From: Syntrophomonadaceae bacterium
GTDB taxonomy: Bacteria > Bacillota > Dethiobacteria > DTU022
Reading direction: 5' to 3'
Assembly (NCBI GenBank): GCA_007130585.1
Contig: SLSE01000030.1
Coordinates: forward strand, 6,477-70,476
DNA: 64,000 bases
Made by a program: the position numbers and the translations under genes. The notes beneath the pieces are model-generated. The model was not told the DNA's origin. It saw nothing but the letters and a program-made list of their open reading frames with translations, and ran no database searches. Position 1 is the stretch's first letter. Each line of letters opens with the position of its first letter. Below are positions 8,604 through 18,465 of the stretch, in pieces.

Positions 8604-8661
8604 GGCGCAAAAATCAGCCAACCGGACCGGCCAGGCAGCCATCCTGCTCCGGGAGAGCAGG

Positions 8662-10848
8662 CTAGCTTTTCGAGCCATAGACATACCGGTTGACGGAGTA
8701 AACATCTTTTATCTTGTTTATCTTGGACATTATCTGATCGAGATGAACCTGATCCCGAACAACAAGGGTCATATGGATAGTCGCATCCCTGTTTTTATCA
8801 GCCCGGGCTGAAACTGCATTCACCTCGATTTTACTTTCGTTTACAGCGGTCATAATATCAGCCAGCAGGTTCTTGCGATCAGTGGCGCTGATTTCTATTT
8901 CTACCGGGTATGAAGCGCCTGCCTCGCCTTCCCAGGACGCTTCCAGCATACGGCTTTCATCTCCCCCGTAATGCTTCAGGTTGGGGCAATCCCGGCGGTG
9001 AATTGATACGCCTCGTCCGCGGGTGACCAGGCCCACAATGTCGTCGCCCGGAACGGGGTTGCAGCAGCGGGCCACTCTCATCAGGAGGTCGTCCATGCCC
9101 TCGATTACAACGCCGGGCGAACCGGGTTTCTGGCGCTTAACCGGCTTAAATTCAGGTATTACTTCTTCCGGTTCTTTATCCTTGTGCCTGCGCTGGTATT
9201 CTTCACGCATCCGGCTGATTACCTGGTGTACTGAAACACCGCCGTAACCGACAGCGGCATAAAGATCTTCAACCCCGGCCAGGTTAAAGGAACGGGCCAC
9301 ATCGTCTAAAAGATCGTTCTTTAACTGGATGCGCTGCTCGACGTTAATCCGCCTGATTTCCCTTTCTATCATTTCGCGGCCTTTTTCAATATTCTCTTCG
9401 CGGCGCTCTTTTTTGAACCAGTTTCGAATCTTGTTTTTGGCATGAGAGGTTTTGACCAGCTTGAGCCAGTCGCGGCTGGGCGATCCCTGCTTGGAAGTAA
9501 CAACTTCAACCATGTCACCGGTTTTCAGCTGGTAATCCAGGGGCACGAGGCGCCCGTTAACCCTGGCCCCGGTACAGTGATTTCCGATATCGGTGTGGAT
9601 TTTATAAGCAAAGTCAAGGGTTACCGAGCCGGCAGGAAGATCAATAACATCGCCTTTCGGGGTAAATACGAATACTTCATCGGTAAAGAGATCGCCTTTC
9701 AGGTCTTTGATAAAGTCGCGGGCATCGCGGTAATCGCCCTGCCATTCCATCAACTGGCGCAACCAGGTCAGCTTATCGTCTATTTCGTCTGAATCCCTGG
9801 TTTTTTCTTTATAACGCCAGTGGGCGGCAATACCGTATTCGGCAGTCCGGTGCATGTCCCATGTCCTGATCTGAATTTCGGCCAGCTCGTTCTCGGCGGC
9901 AAAAACAGTGGTATGCAGGGATTGGTACATGTTGGGTTTGGGCATGGCAATAAAGTCTTTAAAACGGCCCGGGATCGGTTTCCAGATCGTGTGCACTATA
10001 CCCAGGGTATGGTAACAGTCCTTTACCGAATCAACAATAATCCTGACTGCGGTAAGATCGTAAATTTCGTTAATATCTTTACCCTGGGATTTCATTTTGT
10101 TATATATGCTGTAGAGGTGCTTCGGACGGCCCTGGATTTCTGCCTCAATATTTGCTTCGGACAGGTAATCCTGCAGAATCCAGATAATCCGGTTGATAAA
10201 TTTTTCGCGTTCCCGTCTCTTCTTGTCCAGCTTCTCAACCAGCTGAAAGTATTCCTCGGGCTGCAGGTAGCGAAAAGCCAGGTCTTCAAGCTCCCATTTG
10301 ATCATGTAAATTCCAAGGCGGTGAGCCAGCGGCGCATAAATTTCCAAGGTTTCCCGGGCAATTTCTTTTTGCTTGTGCGTGTTAAGGTAGCGCAGCGTGC
10401 GCAGGTTGTGGGTGCGGTCGGCCAGCTTGATTAAAACCACCCTGATATCCCGGGCCATGGCAATAAACATCTTGCGCAGGGTTTCAGCCTGCTGCTCTTC
10501 CTTTGAAGAAAAGTCGAGACGGCTCAGTTTGGTCACGCCGTCAACCAGGGCGCCGACTTCATCCCCAAATTCCTGCCGGATTTCTTCAAGGGATATTTCG
10601 GTATCTTCAACTACATCATGAAGCAGCCCGGCTATGATCGTTACCAGGTCCAGTTCCAGTTCTGTCAGGATCAGGGCTACCCCGATAGGATGGGTAATAT
10701 AAGATTCTCCCGATTCGCGCAGCTGCCCGGAATGAGCTTCAAGAGAATATCTATAGGCCTTTTCGACCAGGGCCCAGTCTTCCAGGTCGGGATAGTACCG
10801 CTGGATTCTTTTTTTCAGTTCATTTAATTTTTGCTCTTTTACAGCCAT
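8662..10848 (-). CDS. relA: Bifunctional (p)ppGpp synthetase/hydrolase Rel
   Basis: This enzyme makes and degrades the stringent-response alarmone (p)ppGpp. In order, the 728-residue protein has an HD hydrolase domain (about 45-200, with HDVVEDT), a synthetase domain (about 230-370, with the RVKDCYH-type region and FKDFIAMPKPN), a TGS domain (about 390-450, VFTPKGDVIDLPAGS), a helical/zinc-finger region (MRVARCCNPVPGDDIVG), and a C-terminal ACT domain. The intact HDxxED motif predicts hydrolase activity. The start ATG is preceded by GGGGAA. In Bacillus, apt lies between recJ and relA; it is absent here. Confidence 0.97.
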   Translation of the reverse strand: MAVKEQKLNELKKRIQRYYPDLEDWALVEKAYRYSLEAHSGQLRESGESYITHPIGVALILTELELDLVTIIAGLLHDVVEDTEISLEEIRQEFGDEVGALVDGVTKLSRLDFSSKEEQQAETLRKMFIAMARDIRVVLIKLADRTHNLRTLRYLNTHKQKEIARETLEIYAPLAHRLGIYMIKWELEDLAFRYLQPEEYFQLVEKLDKKRREREKFINRIIWILQDYLSEANIEAEIQGRPKHLYSIYNKMKSQGKDINEIYDLTAVRIIVDSVKDCYHTLGIVHTIWKPIPGRFKDFIAMPKPNMYQSLHTTVFAAENELAEIQIRTWDMHRTAEYGIAAHWRYKEKTRDSDEIDDKLTWLRQLMEWQGDYRDARDFIKDLKGDLFTDEVFVFTPKGDVIDLPAGSVTLDFAYKIHTDIGNHCTGARVNGRLVPLDYQLKTGDMVEVVTSKQGSPSRDWLKLVKTSHAKNKIRNWFKKERREENIEKGREMIEREIRRINVEQRIQLKNDLLDDVARSFNLAGVEDLYAAVGYGGVSVHQVISRMREEYQRRHKDKEPEEVIPEFKPVKRQKPGSPGVVIEGMDDLLMRVARCCNPVPGDDIVGLVTRGRGVSIHRRDCPNLKHYGGDESRMLEASWEGEAGASYPVEIEISATDRKNLLADIMTAVNESKIEVNAVSARADKNRDATIHMTLVVRDQVHLDQIMSKINKIKDVYSVNRYVYGSKS

Positions 10849-10894
10849 ATTTAACGTTCCCCGGCACTGTTTTTTTCATGCCTTAATCCGTAAC

Positions 10895-10933
10895 CGGCCT
10901 GCCTCTGCCGGAAAGGTCCGTGCAGGCAGGCCG
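10895..10933. repeat. Inverted repeat in the rel leader
   Basis: CGGCCTGCCT (10895-10904) and AGGCAGGCCG (10924-10933) form a 10-bp perfect stem 46 nt ahead of rel. No T-run follows. It lies in the 145-bp gap between recJ and rel, where A/T-rich -10-like elements are also present on the minus strand. Its role is unknown. Confidence 0.4.
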
Positions 10934-10993
10934 CTACCGTTATAGACACCCTCTATAATACTAAAAAATGGCTATAAATTCTATAGTACTTAG

Positions 10994-13420
10994 TTAAATG
11001 CCGCTGAGATCTTTAAAGTAAAGGCAGATTTCTTCGGGGGTTCCGTCAAGGAGCAGACGCTGGAAGTGTTCGCAGCTCTCGGAGAGTTCCTCGCATTCAA
11101 TATAGGTGGGCGACGATTCAAGGCAGGCAGGCCAGGTTTTCATTATAGCCGCGCTGTCGGAAAGAAGACCGCCTTCCTCAAGGAGCCCAATTTCGTTCAG
11201 GATGCTTCCAACCCGGTCCCAAAATCTTTTGACCGGCTTGTAACCCAGGTGCCGGCCGACCTGACCGGGCAAAATTATTTTAGCGCCCGTGTTTGCGGTT
11301 TGAAGCAGGCCGGCAATAATCGTTTCCAGCGCTTCCGCAGAAGGAAGGGATAATTCCGTTAGCCTGCTATTCCGCTCCTGGTCAGGATGATCATAGAGCA
11401 GGTAAACCTTTAACTGCTTTCCGCCGGAACGGCTTCTGAAAATCTCTTCTACCATACTTTCGTGCAGGGGCAGATCGTAAAGAAAGAGCGCCTCTGCAGC
11501 TGCGTGAAGTTCAGCTTCGCCCTGTGCGCCTCCACTGGTAACCAGATGCAGGGTTTTCCCCCCGGGGCAGGCAGCTTTGACTTGATTGGCCCTTGAAACG
11601 GTGGCGGCAAAAAGTATCCCCGCCCCTTTTTCCCGGCCGAGAATTTCTTTTGCCAGGGCAGCGCGGTTATTGCTGCCGCGGCGGTCGATGATCTCTATAT
11701 TTTCACAGGTCACGCTGTCACTGTAGCTTAAATCCTTCAGTTCAATTTCGAGGGTTTCTTTTTCGCGGAAAAACCCGTTTTTCAGCCGGAATGCCAGGTC
11801 CGCCCGGCGTCCTTTTTCCAGCAGGCGTTCCAGGCCGGCGCCGGCAAACATAATGGTATCCAGGAGCCGGCCCCCTTTCTGCACGCTGATCTTCAGGTGC
11901 TGTTTGTCTGCGCCAACCGGGCGCCAGGAAACTATTTCCCAGTCCCTGCTCCCGAACAGCGGCCTGGGGTTGCCTGTTCCAAAAGGCTGCAGCTGTTCAA
12001 GCAGTCCGGCCAGCCCGGAGTTTATTTCGTGCTCTTCCAGCCCGGCATCCAGGTAGAGTTTGGCTTTTAGGCTGTTTTCATCGAGATTGGCCCGGGCATA
12101 ACAGTTCAGGCTGTCGCGCAGCCGGGAAATTTTTTCTTTGTCAACTGTAAATCCCGCCGCCTGGTCGTGTCCTCCGAAGCGTTCCAGCAGAGAAGCGCTG
12201 CCGGCAAGGGCTGCGGTTATATCAAAGCCGGGAATACTGCGCGCTGAACCGCGGCCCCGGCCATCTTCAATGGCAACCAGGGCTACCGGCCTGTGGAATT
12301 TTTCCACCAGCCGCGAGGCAACAATTCCGATAACGCCGTGGTGCCAGCTTTCAGCAGCAAGGGTAATTATTTTTGTATCCTCTGCGTCCAGCAGTTTTTC
12401 GGCAGCCTCCACAGCTTCTGCCAGTATTTTTTGCTCCGTTGCCCGGCGGGTCAGGTTGGAGCGGTGCAGCCCGGCAGCGAGAACCTCCGCTTTCGCTTCA
12501 TCATCTTCAAGCAGCAGCCGGGCAGCCGGGAGCGCCTCGCCCATCCGCCCGGCAGCATTAACTGCCGGCGCCAGGATAAAAGAGAGGGCAGAGCTGTTAA
12601 TACGGGAAGGCTCCAGCCTAACCTCCCCGGCCAGGGCTCTGAAACCGATCCGTTTAAGGCCGCGCAAAACTTCCAGGCCTGCTGCGACAATCACCCTGTT
12701 TTCGTCAACCAGGGGCACCACGTCGGCAGCTGTTCCCAGTGCAGCAAGGTCGAGCAGATCCAGCGGAAAAGGCCGGCCTGCCTTTTCCGCCAGGGCCACA
12801 GCCAGCTTGAAAGCGATGCCGGCCCCGGAGAGATCTTTAAAAGGATAAGGACAATCCCGCTGCAGGGGATTAATTACTGAAAGAGCCTCCGGAAGAAGGT
12901 CAAGGGGCTGGTGATGGTCGGTTATGATCAGGTCCAGGCCGATCTCTGAAGCATAGGCAGCTTCCCGCACGGCGTTAATCCCGCAGTCGACCGTTACCAC
13001 CAGTGAAGCGCCGTCTTCTTTAAACATTTTTAAAGGCTCAATGTGCAGGCCGTAACCTTCTTCGAAACGGCTGGGCAGAAAATAGTCTACCCGGGCACCC
13101 AGCCGGTTAAGGGCTTCGACCATGATTACCGTAGCGCTGATCCCGTCTGCATCGTAGTCGCCGTGAATGATAATTTTTTCATCGTTTCCGATCGCTTCCA
13201 GCAGCCTGGCGACAGCCTCTTCCATGCCGAGCATCTGCCCGGGCGGATACAGCTGTTCAGTTGAAGGGCATAAAAATGCCCCGGCCTGCCCGGAATCTTC
13301 GATTCCTCGTTTAAGCAGCAGCCGGGCCAGGGCAGGAGGGGCGTTTATTTCCCGGGCCAGTTCATTTGCGCGGCCCTGATCGCAGGCGGGCCAGATCCAT
13401 TCTCTATCGCTCAGGCTCAT
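10994..13420 (-). CDS. recJ: Single-stranded-DNA-specific exonuclease RecJ
   Basis: RecJ degrades single-stranded DNA 5' to 3' in recombination and mismatch or base-excision repair. The DHH-family motifs are clear: GDYDADGISAT near residue 100, VDCGI, TDHH near residue 185, and the GGHDQAAGF motif of the DHHA1 domain near residue 425. An OB-like domain follows. At 808 residues it is longer than the E. coli enzyme because of a C-terminal extension found in Firmicutes RecJ proteins. The gene start overlaps the end of the upstream lapA-like gene by 17 nt. Confidence 0.96.
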   Translation of the reverse strand: MSLSDREWIWPACDQGRANELAREINAPPALARLLLKRGIEDSGQAGAFLCPSTEQLYPPGQMLGMEEAVARLLEAIGNDEKIIIHGDYDADGISATVIMVEALNRLGARVDYFLPSRFEEGYGLHIEPLKMFKEDGASLVVTVDCGINAVREAAYASEIGLDLIITDHHQPLDLLPEALSVINPLQRDCPYPFKDLSGAGIAFKLAVALAEKAGRPFPLDLLDLAALGTAADVVPLVDENRVIVAAGLEVLRGLKRIGFRALAGEVRLEPSRINSSALSFILAPAVNAAGRMGEALPAARLLLEDDEAKAEVLAAGLHRSNLTRRATEQKILAEAVEAAEKLLDAEDTKIITLAAESWHHGVIGIVASRLVEKFHRPVALVAIEDGRGRGSARSIPGFDITAALAGSASLLERFGGHDQAAGFTVDKEKISRLRDSLNCYARANLDENSLKAKLYLDAGLEEHEINSGLAGLLEQLQPFGTGNPRPLFGSRDWEIVSWRPVGADKQHLKISVQKGGRLLDTIMFAGAGLERLLEKGRRADLAFRLKNGFFREKETLEIELKDLSYSDSVTCENIEIIDRRGSNNRAALAKEILGREKGAGILFAATVSRANQVKAACPGGKTLHLVTSGGAQGEAELHAAAEALFLYDLPLHESMVEEIFRSRSGGKQLKVYLLYDHPDQERNSRLTELSLPSAEALETIIAGLLQTANTGAKIILPGQVGRHLGYKPVKRFWDRVGSILNEIGLLEEGGLLSDSAAIMKTWPACLESSPTYIECEELSESCEHFQRLLLDGTPEEICLYFKDLSGI

Positions 13421-13844
13421 CCGGCTCTTCTTCCACCTTTTCTTCGGCAGCAGTCTCTTCGGCAGGCGCGGGATCAGCTTGCGGTTTCCCTGCCCGGCCT
13501 TCCTCGCTTTCCCCTTCCGTATCTTCTTCGGGGACAGAAACGGCTTTATTTAATTCGGCTTCCAGGAAAACTTTTTCTTCTTCCAGGGCTTTAACCTGTT
13601 TTTCCAGTTTTTCCTGCCTGCTCCGCATCTCGCGAAAGGCAAAAGCATTCCGGATCCCGCGGAAAAGGGCAAAAAAGCCCATTACCAGGGCTCCGACAAA
13701 AGCTGAACCCAGGATCAGCAGGATCAACGGCATTTCAGCCCGCCCGAAAATATAGCTGACAGTAACCTGCTCCGTGTTGGCAAGAGCGATTATGGCTATG
13801 ATCAGGCTGAAGACAAGGCCTAAAATGAGATAAAATGAACCCAT
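13404..13844 (-). CDS. LapA-family (DUF1049) membrane protein
   Basis: This is a small inner-membrane protein with two hydrophobic segments (about residues 4-22 and 40-62), a coiled-coil stretch rich in Lys/Glu (about 70-100), and a very acidic Pro/Glu/Ala-rich tail. This layout matches the lipopolysaccharide-assembly-protein-A-like family, whose role in Firmicutes is not defined. The start is the ATG at 13844, with GGAGGGG 6 nt upstream. It sits between secF and recJ, where Bacillus has short membrane protein genes. Confidence 0.75.
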   Translation of the reverse strand: MGSFYLILGLVFSLIIAIIALANTEQVTVSYIFGRAEMPLILLILGSAFVGALVMGFFALFRGIRNAFAFREMRSRQEKLEKQVKALEEEKVFLEAELNKAVSVPEEDTEGESEEGRAGKPQADPAPAEETAAEEKVEEEPDEPER

Positions 13845-13868
13845 CAATTTCCCCTCCCCGATAATATA

Positions 13869-14792
13869 TCAAGCGGCGGTGCGTTTTTGCCGGCCAAACT
13901 TCACATCCTGCAGGTTAAGCCACAGCGGGCTGGCCACAAAGATAGAAGAATAGGTGCCGACCAGTACTCCCAGGATCAGGGCAACCACGAAAACAACCAA
14001 ATCCAGGCTGCCGATAAAGTAATGGAATCCGAACAACAGGGCCACCAGGACAAAGAGGGTGGTCAGTGATGTATTTATTGAACGGACCAGGCTCTGGTTG
14101 ATGCTCTCGTTAACGATTGAAGCGTATTCGCTCCTTCGCCCGTGCCTGATGTTTTCCCGGATCCGGTCGATAATTACAATGGTATCGTTTACGGAGTACC
14201 CGAAAACGGTCAGTATGGCAGCGACGAAAGGAACGTTGATTTCCAGCTGCAGGATGGAGAAAATGCCGACTACAACAATAATGTTGTGCAGAAGGGCGGC
14301 GATAGTGGCCAGGGCAAACCTGAACTCAAACCGGTACGTTATATAACCAATCATCAGGACGATTGCCACCAGCAGGGACAGAATTGCCTGGCGGGTCAGT
14401 TCGGCCCCGATTACGGAACCAACGCTTTCGATGCGCAAATCACCGGGGTCAAGGGCGGGCCAGCGCTCCCTGAAGGCATTCAAGATTTCATCGCGCCGTT
14501 CTTCGCCGATTACGGGGGCTTTAATTACCAGGCCTTCATCGGTAAGCTCGCCGGTCAGATCCCGGCCCTGGACAACCTGGAGGGCTGCTCCATCAAGCTC
14601 TTCGAAAGGGGCGGTGACTTCCCGCACTTCCTCAAGTGAAAATTCTTCACCGAGGTTCAGGTGCAGTACCGTCCCCCCTGTAAAATCTATCCCCAGGTTT
14701 AAACCGAAAACAGCCATGGACAGGATCCCGGCAATAACAAGGACTGCTGACAAAAGGTATGCTTTCCGGCGGTTGCCAATAAAATCAATCAT
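13869..14792 (-). CDS. secF: Protein-export membrane protein SecF
   Basis: SecF works with SecD in proton-motive-force-driven late steps of Sec translocation. The 307-residue protein begins with one membrane helix and the FTGGT motif near residue 36. It then has a short extracytoplasmic domain and five more helices, including GYSVNDTIVIIDRIREN (typical SecF signature). The start overlaps the secD stop by 4 nt (ATGA), so the two are translationally coupled. Confidence 0.97.
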   Translation of the reverse strand: MIDFIGNRRKAYLLSAVLVIAGILSMAVFGLNLGIDFTGGTVLHLNLGEEFSLEEVREVTAPFEELDGAALQVVQGRDLTGELTDEGLVIKAPVIGEERRDEILNAFRERWPALDPGDLRIESVGSVIGAELTRQAILSLLVAIVLMIGYITYRFEFRFALATIAALLHNIIVVVGIFSILQLEINVPFVAAILTVFGYSVNDTIVIIDRIRENIRHGRRSEYASIVNESINQSLVRSINTSLTTLFVLVALLFGFHYFIGSLDLVVFVVALILGVLVGTYSSIFVASPLWLNLQDVKFGRQKRTAA

Positions 14793-16030
14793 TGTCCTCT
14801 CACCCCCACGTAAGCCCCGCTCCGGATCAGGCCGGCCCTGAAAGCAAAGCGCATCAGCAGGCGGGTAAAGACTATAGCTGTAAACATGCTGCAGATGATT
14901 CCCACAAACAGGGTCACGGCGAAACCCCTGACCGGTCCGCTGGCCAGGGAAAAAAGGACGATTGTAACAATAAGGGTAGTTACGTTGGCATCGAGAATAG
15001 CCCGAAAAGCCCTTTGAAAACCGCCTTCCATTGCGCTGCGCGGGGTGCGGCCCGAGCGCAGTTCGTCCTTGATCCTTTCAAAAATAATTACGTTGGCATC
15101 AACTGCCATCCCGATCGAAAGTATCAGGCCCGCAATACCGGGAAGAGTAAGGGTCATGGGCAGGTAAGTCAGGGCCCATAACACCAGGGTCATGTAAAAG
15201 ACCAGGGCTATACCGGCGATTAACCCGGCTGCCCGGTAGAATATTACCATAAACAACAGGACCAGGGCCAGGCCGATTCCGGCGGCATAAACCGCTATCT
15301 CTTCAGTTCGCTGGCCCAGCGTGGGGCCGATCATGCGGGATTCAAGTTCCCGCAATTCAACAGGCAGGGCGCCGCTGCGCAAAAGGAGGGCCAGTTCAGC
15401 GGCTTCTTCAAAAGTAAAAGTGCCGGTTATGCTGCCGTGGCCGTCGGGAACCACACTATGGACAACAGGTTCGGAAATAATTTCACCATCCAGGACAATG
15501 GCGATCGGCTGTCCCAGGTATTCTTCAGTGGCCGCGGCAAAGATTTGGGCCCCTTCAGAATCAAATTCAATACTGACAAAAGGATAAGGGGACTGCTCGA
15601 TAACTCTCTGGGCCCTGGCATCAACAAGGTTGGCGCCGGTAAGGATTTCCTCGCCGTCGGGCCCGATAAACTGGAGAAGGGCCGTCCGCCCGATAATTGC
15701 CCGGGCCTGTTCGACTTCTTCCAGGTCCGGCAGCTCGATCCGGATCCGGTCATCGCCCTGTGCTGCTATGACCGGTTCAGCAACACCGAGTTCATCGACG
15801 CGCATGCGGATAATTTGAATAGCGCGGTCGATTGTATCTTCATCAACCTCGCGGCCTTCTGTTTCCACGGCTTCCATGAGGACATAAAGCCCGCCCGCAA
15901 TATCAAGGCCGCGCCTGATGCCATCTTCCCGGTCGGCCGCGTTTTGAAATGCATAGTAACCTGATCCTATAATCAGGAGGCACAGGACAGCCAGGATCAG
16001 AACGCGGCCCGGGTTTATCTTTGGATTCAT
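14789..16030 (-). CDS. secD: Protein translocase subunit SecD
   Basis: SecD is the partner of SecF in the accessory translocase. The protein has an N-terminal membrane helix, the signature GLDIAGGLYVLMEA, a periplasmic P1 region, and the C-terminal membrane module with SIGMAVDANVIIFERIKDE. It is about 413 residues, the short Gram-positive type. The chosen ATG at 16030 has GGAGAG about 10 nt upstream. The ATG at 16048 lacks a ribosome site. Confidence 0.96.
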   Translation of the reverse strand: MNPKINPGRVLILAVLCLLIIGSGYYAFQNAADREDGIRRGLDIAGGLYVLMEAVETEGREVDEDTIDRAIQIIRMRVDELGVAEPVIAAQGDDRIRIELPDLEEVEQARAIIGRTALLQFIGPDGEEILTGANLVDARAQRVIEQSPYPFVSIEFDSEGAQIFAAATEEYLGQPIAIVLDGEIISEPVVHSVVPDGHGSITGTFTFEEAAELALLLRSGALPVELRELESRMIGPTLGQRTEEIAVYAAGIGLALVLLFMVIFYRAAGLIAGIALVFYMTLVLWALTYLPMTLTLPGIAGLILSIGMAVDANVIIFERIKDELRSGRTPRSAMEGGFQRAFRAILDANVTTLIVTIVLFSLASGPVRGFAVTLFVGIICSMFTAIVFTRLLMRFAFRAGLIRSGAYVGVRGQ

Positions 16031-16069
16031 GAATCTACCACTCTCCATTCTACTGAACAGCTGTGCAAT

Positions 16070-17161
16070 TTAATGTAAAACAGACTCCACAGTTTGCTTG
16101 ATCAGTTGTTCATCGTTAACCGGAACTATCTTAGCAGAACCGATGCCCGACGGCAAGACAAATATCAGATCGCTGTCGCGACGTTTTTTGTCATGCTTAA
16201 GTTTATCGATTATTTTTTCAGCGGTCAAACCGGAGGGCGGCTTTTTAAAACCTGTTTTATTCAGCAGGGCATAAATCCGTTCCGACGAAGCGCTGTCAAT
16301 TAAGTTCCCGGCGATCGCGATCCGGACTGCGGCAGCCATGCCGGCCAGGACGGCTTCGCCGTGCAGGTAATGAGAGTACCCGGTAGCTGCTTCAAGGGCA
16401 TGGCCGATAGTATGGCCAAAATTAAGAACCCGGCGGTAATCTCTTTCGTGCTCATCTGCCTCAACAACCCTGGCCTTGGCCCTGATCGATTCGCCCACGG
16501 CCCGGGCAAGGCGGGCGCTGTCACCCCGAAGCAGGCGATCAAGATTTTCTTCCAGCCAGAGGAAAAATTCTTTATTTTCAATAATGCCATACTTGATAAC
16601 TTCGGCCAGCCCGGCCAGCAGCTGCCGTTCGGGAAGTGAACCGAGCAGCCCGGGATCGATGATAACCAGGCGGGGCGGGTAAATTGTGCCGATCAGGTTC
16701 TTCCCCCGGGGATGGTTTACAGCTACCTTGCCTCCTACGCTGCTGTCCACCTGGGCCAGGAGCGATGTGGGAACCATGACCAGGGGCACGCCCCGCATGT
16801 AGGTCGAGGCTGCAAAACCGGCCAGGTCGCCGATCATTCCCCCACCCAGGGCAATAACCGGGGAATTACGGTCCAGGCCTGCATCAACAGCAGCATCGTA
16901 AAGCCTGGAAACCACAGCCAGGTTTTTTGATTGCTCCCCCGGCGGCACCTCAAAGGCAGTTACTTCCCATTTCTCAGATTTCAGGGCCTTTAGCGCTGTT
17001 TCACCGTAAAGACTGAAAACATTTGAATCGCTTACAAGCATGGCCCTGCCTGATGGTATCAGCAGGCGGACGCTTTTCCCAAGATCCCGCAGGGCGCCGT
17101 TTTCAATCAGCACCCTGTAGGTTAAGTTCGAAGACCGCACCATTATTTCTTCGCCGGTCAT
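16070..17161 (-). CDS. aroB: 3-dehydroquinate synthase
   Basis: AroB is the second enzyme of the shikimate pathway. It converts DAHP to 3-dehydroquinate using NAD+ and a divalent metal. The conserved GGGMIGDLAGFAAS (about residues 105-118) and PTSLLAQVDSSVGGK (about 131-145) motifs are present. So are the metal ligands in EVIKYG, the NFGHTIGHALE motif, and the later HGEAV histidine. At 363 residues it has the usual length. The ATG at 17161 follows GGGGAG. It lies 4 nt after aroC, so the two are co-transcribed. Confidence 0.97.
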   Translation of the reverse strand: MTGEEIMVRSSNLTYRVLIENGALRDLGKSVRLLIPSGRAMLVSDSNVFSLYGETALKALKSEKWEVTAFEVPPGEQSKNLAVVSRLYDAAVDAGLDRNSPVIALGGGMIGDLAGFAASTYMRGVPLVMVPTSLLAQVDSSVGGKVAVNHPRGKNLIGTIYPPRLVIIDPGLLGSLPERQLLAGLAEVIKYGIIENKEFFLWLEENLDRLLRGDSARLARAVGESIRAKARVVEADEHERDYRRVLNFGHTIGHALEAATGYSHYLHGEAVLAGMAAAVRIAIAGNLIDSASSERIYALLNKTGFKKPPSGLTAEKIIDKLKHDKKRRDSDLIFVLPSGIGSAKIVPVNDEQLIKQTVESVLH

Positions 17162-17165
17162 ACTT

Positions 17166-18344
17166 TCACTCCCCCGGTTCCTGTCTTAAACGCCTTTTAA
17201 CGTGGCGCATGTAAAAATTACAGGCGGCTTCGACTTCTTCCATAAAGTCGCCTCCGAATTTTTCCCGGAAAGCGGAAGCCAGTTCCCAGGCTGCAGCCGC
17301 CTCGGCTACTACGGCAGCCGATGGGACAGCGCATACATCAGATCTTTCGGTGGCCCCGGCCGCCTGCTCTCCCGTTTTCCAGTCGATACTGGGCAGGGGC
17401 GAAGCGAGGGTCGGGATCGGTTTCATGGCCGCGCGGATGATCAGCGGTTGACCGTTGGTTATCCCGCCTTCCAGCCCCCCGGCCCGGTTGGAAGGACGGC
17501 TGATGCCGCTGCCTTCTTCCATGACGATCGGATCGTGCAGTTCCGAGCCGCGAAGGGCGGCGCTTTTAAACCCGGCGCCAATTTCGACCCCTTTTATCCC
17601 CTGGATACTCATAATCGCAGCAGCCAGGCGGCCGTCAAGACGGCGATCCCAGTGAACATGGCTGCCCAACCCGGGGGGAAGTCCCGTCACGACAAGCTCG
17701 ATAATTCCGCCCAGGGTATCGCCTTCATCCCGGGCTTTCTCAATTTCGAGGACCATCTTTTTCCCGGCATCAGGATCGGCACAGTGGATGGGAGATTCCT
17801 CAATCATGCCGGCAAGCCCGATAATGGCGGTGCCGTTAACTGCCGCTTCGACAGGGCCGATGCCGGCTACGTGACTGTAAATCCTGACGCCAAAGTTTTC
17901 CAGCAAAAGCCGCCCCACGCTGCCAACCGCGACTCTTATCGCGGTTTCACGGGCGCTGGAACGCTCAAGGACAAGCCGCAAATCTTCAAGGTTGTACTTC
18001 AGGCCTCCGGCCAGGTCTGCATGGCCCGGCCGGGGCCTGCTGAGGTGAACGGCTTCCGGCGGCTCGCTGCCTTCCGGGGCCATAAGGCTTCGCCAGTTAT
18101 CCCAGTCCCGGTTTTTTATCTGCAGGGTAAGTGGGCTCCCGATTGTCCGGCCGAAACGCAGCCCGGACAGGAATTCAACCCGGTCTTTTTCAATCTTCAT
18201 TCTCCCGCCCCGGCCGAAACCGTGCTGGCGGCGGGCCAGGTGCCGGTCCAGGTCGGAGGCCTGAATTTCCAATCCCGCCGGCAGTCCTTCTATAATTGCA
18301 GTAAGGCACGGGCCGTGCGATTCACCGCCTGTCAGGTAGCGCAT
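17166..18344 (-). CDS. aroC: Chorismate synthase
   Basis: AroC eliminates phosphate from EPSP to give chorismate, using reduced FMN without net redox change. The protein starts MRYLTGGESHGP, and carries RPGHADLAG, SSARETAIRVAVG and the C-terminal RSDVCAVPSAAVVAEA signature. At 392 residues it is the standard Firmicutes type. The opposite-strand open frame of 411 codons across this gene is a shadow caused by GC-rich codon positions. Confidence 0.97.
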   Translation of the reverse strand: MRYLTGGESHGPCLTAIIEGLPAGLEIQASDLDRHLARRQHGFGRGGRMKIEKDRVEFLSGLRFGRTIGSPLTLQIKNRDWDNWRSLMAPEGSEPPEAVHLSRPRPGHADLAGGLKYNLEDLRLVLERSSARETAIRVAVGSVGRLLLENFGVRIYSHVAGIGPVEAAVNGTAIIGLAGMIEESPIHCADPDAGKKMVLEIEKARDEGDTLGGIIELVVTGLPPGLGSHVHWDRRLDGRLAAAIMSIQGIKGVEIGAGFKSAALRGSELHDPIVMEEGSGISRPSNRAGGLEGGITNGQPLIIRAAMKPIPTLASPLPSIDWKTGEQAAGATERSDVCAVPSAAVVAEAAAAWELASAFREKFGGDFMEEVEAACNFYMRHVKRRLRQEPGE

Positions 18345-18465
18345 AAAATAACCCCCGTTTTAAATAGATCATGGACCCTGTTCTGCCGGCCTGAACTGCG
18401 CCCCGCATCTGCCCTGAACAGTCCTTTCCGGCAGTAATTATTCTTAGTTCCGCCGGCAAGCAGGG

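Noticed and set aside
9820..10434. A 204-codon plus-strand frame opposite rel
   Set aside because: Rel shows all expected domains on the other strand; the plus-strand frame is a shadow.
17202..18437. A 411-codon open frame on the plus strand
   Set aside because: It lies opposite aroC, which has all chorismate synthase signatures; the plus-strand reading resembles no known protein and has no ribosome site.
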